Source of the DNA: Bacteroides sp. UBA1773 | Lineage (GTDB): Bacteria; Bacteroidota; Bacteroidia; Bacteroidales; Bacteroidaceae | Direction: 5' to 3' | Length of the DNA: 19,054 nt | NCBI GenBank assembly: GCA_002315285.1 | Contig: DCGR01000087.1 | Location: forward strand, 1 to 19,054 | Shown: piece after piece, positions 14,022 through 19,054 of the stretch | Position numbering within the stretch: position 1 is the first letter of the stretch | How the letters are laid out: each line of letters begins with the position of its first letter | The notes under the pieces: model-generated | Seen by the model: the letters and a program-made list of their open reading frames with translations, nothing else | Database searches by the model: none | What the model was told of the DNA's origin: nothing | Position numbers and translations under genes: made by a program

Positions 14022-16733
14022 ATGCTAAAACATCACATTGCCGCTTGCATCCTCGCTGGCCTTACGCTTTTCGTCGGTGGTTGTCATTCCGCCTCCACCC
14101 CATCATTGGCATCAGAGTTCGAAAATCCATCGCAGCAGTACCATCCTTGGTGCTATTGGTGGTGGGGTAATGGCAACATCGACAAACCGACCATTACGTC
14201 CGAGCTTGAGTCCATCAAGCGTCTTGGTTTTTCTACGGTCTTGTTGTGCGACAGCCGAGGGTATCACGACGATGACGAACATCTCATCATGCCACCTCCT
14301 GCCAACGAATGGATGAGTCCGGAATGGCTTGACTTGGTGGAATTCGCCATTCGTGAAGCGCAGCGACTGAATCTCAAGGTGACACTCAATATTGCCAACC
14401 ATGGAGGTTCTTGCCGAGGGGCATGGCTCACAGGTCCGGATGCGCCAAAGACCCTTGTATATCAGTCATTCCCAATGCCTTCTGGTAAAATCCATACTCA
14501 GAAACTGGAACAGCCGGCATTACCGTATGCCCACGATGTGGCCCTGTTTGCAGTTCGCTACGAGGGGCCACAGCAGCCAGGGAATGAGACTTGGCTCAAC
14601 GCGGGTGATGGCACCCACACTATGCTTGCCGCTTCTGGAGCGAAGATTGGCGCGAACCGCGAAGGTGACATCGTCCATGCTACCGAAGTAAGAGAGTTGA
14701 CCGAGACCGTCAGTCCGGAAGGTGTCCTTTCGTTCAATGTGCCCGAAGGCAATTGGATGCTCCTGCGCTTTGCATCCACCGTCATCCCCGATTTTGAATA
14801 CGATGTTGACATACTCGACCCCGAAGCCGTCACCCGCCATCTCGACCGCATCACCAGTCGTTTGCAACAGCGCGTAGGCAATCTGTTTGGCACTACGGTC
14901 ACCCACCTTTACTGCGTCAGTTGGGAAGGTTCGGTTCCTACCTGGTCGCCACATTTCGAAAGCGATTTCCAGAAGTTCACAGGCATCGACCTCCATCCCC
15001 TGTTGCCCATGTTGGCGGGCTATGAAATAGGCAATGCAGGAGCTTTCGACGAGTTCATGACCCACTACCGGAGAGCCCGCAACGACATGTTTCGAGAAAA
15101 TTTCTATGGCACCGTCCGCGATGTCGCCCACGCCCATGGGCTACAAATTTTTGCCGAGTCAGGAGGACCTTGGCAACGCAAACCCGCCATTTTCCTCGAA
15201 GCCGATCAACAGGAATACCTAAGCGTCACCGATATGCCTCAAGGCGAGTTTTGGTATAAGTTTACGGATGGAGACACCAACAAGACACATCTCCGTGGCA
15301 CTGTAGCCACCGCCCACACCTATGGGAAACCCCGTGCATCGGCCGAAGCATTCACCCACATGACCTATCACTGGAGTGTTTATCCTTACCTGTTGAAACA
15401 TTTGGGCGACCAAGCTTTTGTCGATGGCATCAACCATTTTGTGTGGCACACCTTCAGCAGCTCGCCCGAAAAGTTTGGAGCACCTGGTATAGAATATTTT
15501 GCCGGTTCGCACATCAACAACAATGTGACGTGGCAACGCGATGCCGACGACTTTGTTCGCTACTTGTCGCGCTGTCAGTTCATGTTACAGCAAGGATTGC
15601 CCGTTGCCGACCTTGCCGTATGGGTAGGCAACAGGGCTTATCAGAATTGGGGACACTATCGCGAACACCCTTACGATGGCTCCACGCTTCATCTTCCCCA
15701 AGGCTATCCTTATGATGTGATGAACACCGATGTGTTGCTGCATAGGGCTACAGCCATCAATAATCGTATCGTATTGCCCGATGGCATGAGCTACGGGGCA
15801 CTCATTGTCAATCCCGAGGAAGGAAGCGAAAGCCCCGAAGCCTTGCAAAAAATAAGTGATTTCGAAGCCGCTGGCGTACCTGTCATCCGAGATTTGTCAC
15901 ATCCTCAACTGCCATTCCTACCCGACACCGAAGGGCGTTTCACCGCCATTCACCGCAAGGCGGGTGATATTGACATCTATTTCGTCGTGGGTGAAGGTGA
16001 GGCTGAAATGACTTTCCGAAGCACAGGCAGTGACGTGCAGATATGGGATGCAGTCAGTGGGCAACGCTATGCCGCAAAGGCTATCAACACAGCCGACAAT
16101 CGTACGCGAGTGACACTCGACTTGCCTTCCCATGGGTCGGCATTTGTTGTGTTCAATGCCGGATGCTCGGTCGGCCAGCCTCAAACAAGGCACGTTGTCG
16201 GCACAGTGCAAGGGCCATGGGATGTTTCGTTTGCCTACCACAGACTCATCAAAGCCACACCGCCCCAACCGCAAACATGGCAGGAGCTACACGACCTTAC
16301 CATCGACAGCGATACGTTGGTAAACTATTTTTCAGGCACCACAACACTTTTCACCTCCTTTTCTCTCGATGCCACCCAAGGGGTGCAAGCACTTTCGTTG
16401 GGTAATGTCATAGGTGGTACCGCTCGTGTTCTGATCAATGGAATTGACTGTGGAGTGGCTTGGACTGCCCCTTGGGAAGTCAATATAGGCCATGCGCTCA
16501 AGGCAGGCGACAACACGCTCGCCATCCAGTTTTCCAACTGTTGGCAAAATCGTCTCATCGGCGATTGCAAGTTGCCACCCAGCCAACGTGTCACTTCAAG
16601 CAACCTACACTACATGCAAGGTCCTCGCGACATCAAACCTTGGGGGTGGAGTCCAACCATCTATTCCGGCTATACCGACACCGACCCACTGATGCCAAAC
16701 GGAGTACTTGGTCCCATCACCCTATTGCAATAA
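14022..16733 (+). CDS. GH106-like glycoside hydrolase lipoprotein (probable alpha-L-rhamnosidase)
   Basis: A 903-residue secreted enzyme. The N-terminus is a lipoprotein signal with lipobox VGGC (Cys21). The residues after Cys (HSAS) lack the acidic cluster usual for surface export in Bacteroidetes, so a periplasmic location is more likely (inference). The family start YHPWCYWWWGNGNIDK (about 40-55) matches the W-x-W-W pattern of GH106, followed by an (alpha/beta)8-like region with LKVTLNIANHGGS and IFAESGGPWQ. The C-terminus is a jelly-roll domain with LINGIDCGVAWTAPWEVNI, NTLAIQFSNCWQNRLIGD and KPWGWSPTIYSG, typical of these enzymes. GH106 members remove rhamnose from pectic polysaccharides and other glycans. 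No SusC/SusD pair or sugar regulator is in the window, so it is isolated from a polysaccharide utilisation locus as far as seen. The 55-base upstream gap has no clear promoter. Confidence 0.85.
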   Translation: MLKHHIAACILAGLTLFVGGCHSASTPSLASEFENPSQQYHPWCYWWWGNGNIDKPTITSELESIKRLGFSTVLLCDSRGYHDDDEHLIMPPPANEWMSPEWLDLVEFAIREAQRLNLKVTLNIANHGGSCRGAWLTGPDAPKTLVYQSFPMPSGKIHTQKLEQPALPYAHDVALFAVRYEGPQQPGNETWLNAGDGTHTMLAASGAKIGANREGDIVHATEVRELTETVSPEGVLSFNVPEGNWMLLRFASTVIPDFEYDVDILDPEAVTRHLDRITSRLQQRVGNLFGTTVTHLYCVSWEGSVPTWSPHFESDFQKFTGIDLHPLLPMLAGYEIGNAGAFDEFMTHYRRARNDMFRENFYGTVRDVAHAHGLQIFAESGGPWQRKPAIFLEADQQEYLSVTDMPQGEFWYKFTDGDTNKTHLRGTVATAHTYGKPRASAEAFTHMTYHWSVYPYLLKHLGDQAFVDGINHFVWHTFSSSPEKFGAPGIEYFAGSHINNNVTWQRDADDFVRYLSRCQFMLQQGLPVADLAVWVGNRAYQNWGHYREHPYDGSTLHLPQGYPYDVMNTDVLLHRATAINNRIVLPDGMSYGALIVNPEEGSESPEALQKISDFEAAGVPVIRDLSHPQLPFLPDTEGRFTAIHRKAGDIDIYFVVGEGEAEMTFRSTGSDVQIWDAVSGQRYAAKAINTADNRTRVTLDLPSHGSAFVVFNAGCSVGQPQTRHVVGTVQGPWDVSFAYHRLIKATPPQPQTWQELHDLTIDSDTLVNYFSGTTTLFTSFSLDATQGVQALSLGNVIGGTARVLINGIDCGVAWTAPWEVNIGHALKAGDNTLAIQFSNCWQNRLIGDCKLPPSQRVTSSNLHYMQGPRDIKPWGWSPTIYSGYTDTDPLMPNGVLGPITLLQ

Positions 16734-16776
16734 GCTGATACACGACATGGGGTCTTGGACTCAGAGAGACTTTGAA

Positions 16777-16834
16777 AAATCTTTAGAGATTTGCCGTCAA
16801 TGTCTTACATTCATTTAACCATATTTACATGGTT
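16777..16834. repeat. Two short inverted repeats in the 142-base gap before hsdM
   Basis: AAATCT-TTAG-AGATTT (16777-16792) and AACCAT-ATTTAC-ATGGTT (16817-16834) are perfect six-base-arm repeats. Neither is followed by a T-run, so they are not typical terminators. The gap (16734-16875) is AT-rich and has no exact TAnnTTTG match. The second repeat, 41 bases before hsdM, could be an operator. The repeats are seen directly; the role is inference. Confidence 0.35.
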
Positions 16835-16875
16835 GCATATAGGATTTTCGGTTAACAAAACAAAAAGTAGAATCT

Positions 16876-18432
16876 ATGGCAGACAACAAGAAAGAAACAG
16901 AAAGGGCAGAACTCCATAAGACTATTTGGGGTATTGCTGATGAAATGAGAGGCAGTGTGGATGGTTGGGATTTCAAGTCCTACATCCTTGGCATGCTCTT
17001 TTACAGATATATCAGTGAGAACATTACGGCTTACATCAACAAGGGAGAAGAGGAAAGTGGAAACGCTGGCTTCAACTATGCCGACCTGGATGATGCAACA
17101 GCAGAGGATGCAAGGGATGAGATGGTCAGTGTGAAGGGTTTCTTCATCCTACCAAGCCAGCTCTTCTGTAATGTCTGCAAGGTATGTGATAAGGATGAGA
17201 ACCTCAATGAGACCCTTGAACATATCTTTACTGCCATTGAGGCAAGTGCCAAGGGAACTGATAGTGAGGATGACTTCAAGGGATTGTTTGCCGACCTCGA
17301 TGTGAACTCCAACAAACTTGGTGCTACTGTTATCAAGAGGAACGAGAAACTTGTCAAACTGCTCCGTGGCATTGAGCAGATGCAGTTGGGTGATTACCAA
17401 GACAACACCATAGATGCCTTTGGTGATGCATACGAGTATCTGATGAGTATGTATGCCAGCAATGCTGGTAAGAGTGGTGGTGAATACTACACTCCACAAG
17501 AGGTAAGTGAACTGCTGACCAAGTTGGCAACTCTTGGCAAGACTGAGGTGAACAAGGTTTATGACCCTGCTTGTGGTAGTGGTTCATTGCTATTGAAAGC
17601 AGCAAAGATACTCGGTAAGGAGAATGTCCGTCAAGGTTTCTATGGACAGGAAATCAACCTTACCACCTACAACCTTTGCAGAATAAACATGTTCCTCCAT
17701 GACATAGACTATGATAAGTTTGACATTGCTTGTGAGGACACTCTTCTCAGTCCCATGCATTGGGATGATGAACCATTTGAGGTGATAGTCAGCAACCCAC
17801 CCTACTCTATCAAGTGGAAGGGTGATGATGACATAACCCTCATCAATGACCCAAGATATGCTCCTGCAGGTGTGCTTGCTCCTAAAAGTAAGGCAGACCT
17901 TGCTTTCATCATGCACTCACTTGCTTGGTTGGCAACCAATGGAACAGCCAGCATTGTCTGCTTCCCAGGTGTGATGTATAGAGGTGGTGCTGAGAAGAAG
18001 ATTAGGCAGTATCTCATAGACAACAACTATGTGGATTGCATCATTCAGTTGCCAGACAACCTCTTCTTTGGAACCTCCATTGCCACTTGCATTATGGTGT
18101 TGAAGAAAGCAAAGAAGGACAACTCAACCCTCTTCATAGATGCAAGCAAGGAATGTGTGAAAGTCACCAACAACAATAAACTCACTCCACAGAACATTGA
18201 GCATATTGTGCAGATGTTTGCTGACAGAGCAGATGTGCAGTATCAGTGTAAGTTGGTGAGCAATAGCACCATAGCAGAGGGTGACTACAACCTCTCTGTC
18301 TCTCAGTATGTGGAACAAGAAGACACAAGGGAGAAGGTGGATATTGTAGAACTCAATGCAAGACTTGAAAAGATAGTTGCTCATGAGAATGAACTCAGAA
18401 AGCGGATTGATGCCATCATTAAGAGTTTGTAG
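16876..18432 (+). CDS. hsdM: Type I restriction-modification system adenine methyltransferase subunit
   Basis: A 518-residue modification subunit that methylates adenine (N6) in the asymmetric site chosen by HsdS and is also part of the restriction complex. The helical HsdM N-terminal domain spans about 8-160. The catalytic domain includes the conserved GGEYYTPQEV (201-210), SAM-binding motif I YDPACGSGSLL (229-239), the motif IV active site SNPPY (306-310) and FPGVMYRGGAEKKIRQYL (363-380). A C-terminal helix (about 484-518) would contact HsdS. All key residues are present and the length is normal. Base use is unlike its neighbours: by hand count only 11 CpG in 1557 bases, none from 17631 to 18402. 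HsdS and HsdR are not in the window and are expected downstream. The next gene starts three bases after the stop. Confidence 0.97.
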   Translation: MADNKKETERAELHKTIWGIADEMRGSVDGWDFKSYILGMLFYRYISENITAYINKGEEESGNAGFNYADLDDATAEDARDEMVSVKGFFILPSQLFCNVCKVCDKDENLNETLEHIFTAIEASAKGTDSEDDFKGLFADLDVNSNKLGATVIKRNEKLVKLLRGIEQMQLGDYQDNTIDAFGDAYEYLMSMYASNAGKSGGEYYTPQEVSELLTKLATLGKTEVNKVYDPACGSGSLLLKAAKILGKENVRQGFYGQEINLTTYNLCRINMFLHDIDYDKFDIACEDTLLSPMHWDDEPFEVIVSNPPYSIKWKGDDDITLINDPRYAPAGVLAPKSKADLAFIMHSLAWLATNGTASIVCFPGVMYRGGAEKKIRQYLIDNNYVDCIIQLPDNLFFGTSIATCIMVLKKAKKDNSTLFIDASKECVKVTNNNKLTPQNIEHIVQMFADRADVQYQCKLVSNSTIAEGDYNLSVSQYVEQEDTREKVDIVELNARLEKIVAHENELRKRIDAIIKSL

Positions 18433-18435
18433 GTT

Positions 18436-19054
18436 ATGGAGAAAGTTTCAATAAGGTTCTATAATGACCAGTTAGTGCGTGCCGTATGGAGTAGCGACCA
18501 GAACAAATGGTACTATTCTGTGCTGGACGTTGTCGGTGCTTTCAATCAGCAGGACGACTACGAGAAGAACCGAAACTACTGGAAGTACCTGAAGGCTAAG
18601 TTAAAGAAGGAACAGAATGAAGTGGTTAGTGCTACTACCCAGTTGAAATTGAAAGCACCTGACGGTAAGATGCGACTTACAGACTGTATGGATATGGATG
18701 CAGTGCGTAGGCTGGCATTATCCTTTCCCAACACCAAGGCAATGGCATTCATTGACTGGCTCACAAGTAGCGATAATAGCATTGACGGACAGAGCCGCAA
18801 GAAGGCATACACTCTCTTTGAAAGCAATATGCTTGATACTATTCAGGTGGGAACGGTCCAAGGGCTTCAGCAGATACATGGATATCTGTTTGATGGACTG
18901 TATGACTTTGCTGGACAGATACGCCAGAAGACGATATGGAAGGATGGTACATTGTTCTGCCGTGCGGAATATCTTATGGAGAATCTTCGTACAATAGAAA
19001 GAATGCCAGAAGGGACGTTTGACGAGATTGTGATGGTAGCGCTCAAAGAGTACC
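18436..19054 (+). CDS. BRO-N-like domain fused to Fic-like domain (partial, runs off the window)
   Basis: An open frame of 206 codons with no stop. Residues 3-110 resemble the BRO family N-terminal DNA-binding domain of phage antirepressors: IRFYNDQLVRAVW, KWYYSVLDVVGAF (24-36), YWKYLKAKLKKE (48-59), GKMRLTDCMD (77-86) and KAMAFIDWL (101-109). From about residue 140, LQQIHGYLFDGLYDFAGQIR (144-163) matches the N-terminal helices of Fic/Doc proteins, which transfer AMP or phosphate-containing groups to protein hydroxyls. The catalytic HxFxxGNGR motif would lie beyond the window, so activity cannot be judged. It is three bases from hsdM and probably cotranscribed. Unlike hsdM, this gene uses CpG freely. 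An accessory or regulatory protein, or a toxin, within the restriction locus is inferred from position. I am confident of the Fic part, fairly confident of BRO-N. Confidence 0.8.
   Translation, partial: MEKVSIRFYNDQLVRAVWSSDQNKWYYSVLDVVGAFNQQDDYEKNRNYWKYLKAKLKKEQNEVVSATTQLKLKAPDGKMRLTDCMDMDAVRRLALSFPNTKAMAFIDWLTSSDNSIDGQSRKKAYTLFESNMLDTIQVGTVQGLQQIHGYLFDGLYDFAGQIRQKTIWKDGTLFCRAEYLMENLRTIERMPEGTFDEIVMVALKEY

Noticed and set aside
16777..16792. Rho-independent terminator after the GH106 gene
   Set aside because: The six-base stem is AT-rich and is followed by GCCG rather than a T-run.

Overview
The window looks like a chromosomal segment from an anaerobic member of the Bacteroidales, probably Prevotella-like. 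The genus is an inference. The support is: Bacteroidetes-type promoter elements (TAnnTTTG, once with TTTG 19 bases upstream) in front of several genes; pyruvate:ferredoxin oxidoreductase; a FatA-like acyl-ACP thioesterase; a folP-cdaA pair; a GH106-type lipoprotein; and start sites without purine-rich Shine-Dalgarno sequences. Coding is dense, with no gap above about 150 bases. I saw no tRNA, rRNA, CRISPR array or transposase.

Layout. Positions 1-2120 (minus) hold the N-terminal 706 codons of nifJ. A stand-alone AAA-type ATPase with a Gln in place of the Walker B Glu lies at 2172-3353 (minus). Divergent from it is a putative ATP-grasp protein (3452-4474). A SlyD-like FKBP isomerase with a Cys/His-rich tail (4492-5067, minus) faces away from an acyl-ACP thioesterase, which opens a four-gene envelope operon: thioesterase, TPR protein, kdsA, kdsD (5132-8471). 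The last two supply Kdo for lipopolysaccharide. murF (8505-9758, minus, peptidoglycan) is divergent from folP-cdaA (9833-11379, folate and c-di-AMP). A further group at 11495-16733 contains dnaX, a DivIC/FtsB-like division protein, a small membrane protein and a large GH106-like glycoside hydrolase lipoprotein.

After a 142-base gap, the composition changes at 16876. There a Type I restriction-modification methyltransferase (hsdM) is followed three bases later by a partial gene that fuses a BRO-N-like domain to a Fic-like domain and runs off the window. hsdM is almost free of CpG, unlike everything around it, so this end looks like the start of an acquired defence locus.

Most notable: (1) the hsdM/BRO-N-Fic pair; (2) the CpG-empty stretch in hsdM; (3) a stem-loop cluster plus an in-phase T TTA AAA heptamer at the end of the clamp-loader domain of dnaX, where a -1 shift would give a short gamma-like protein; (4) compact divergent intergenic regions with back-to-back -7 elements, two of them so close to the start codon that the mRNAs should be nearly leaderless; (5) an FNR-geometry dyad just upstream of nifJ.
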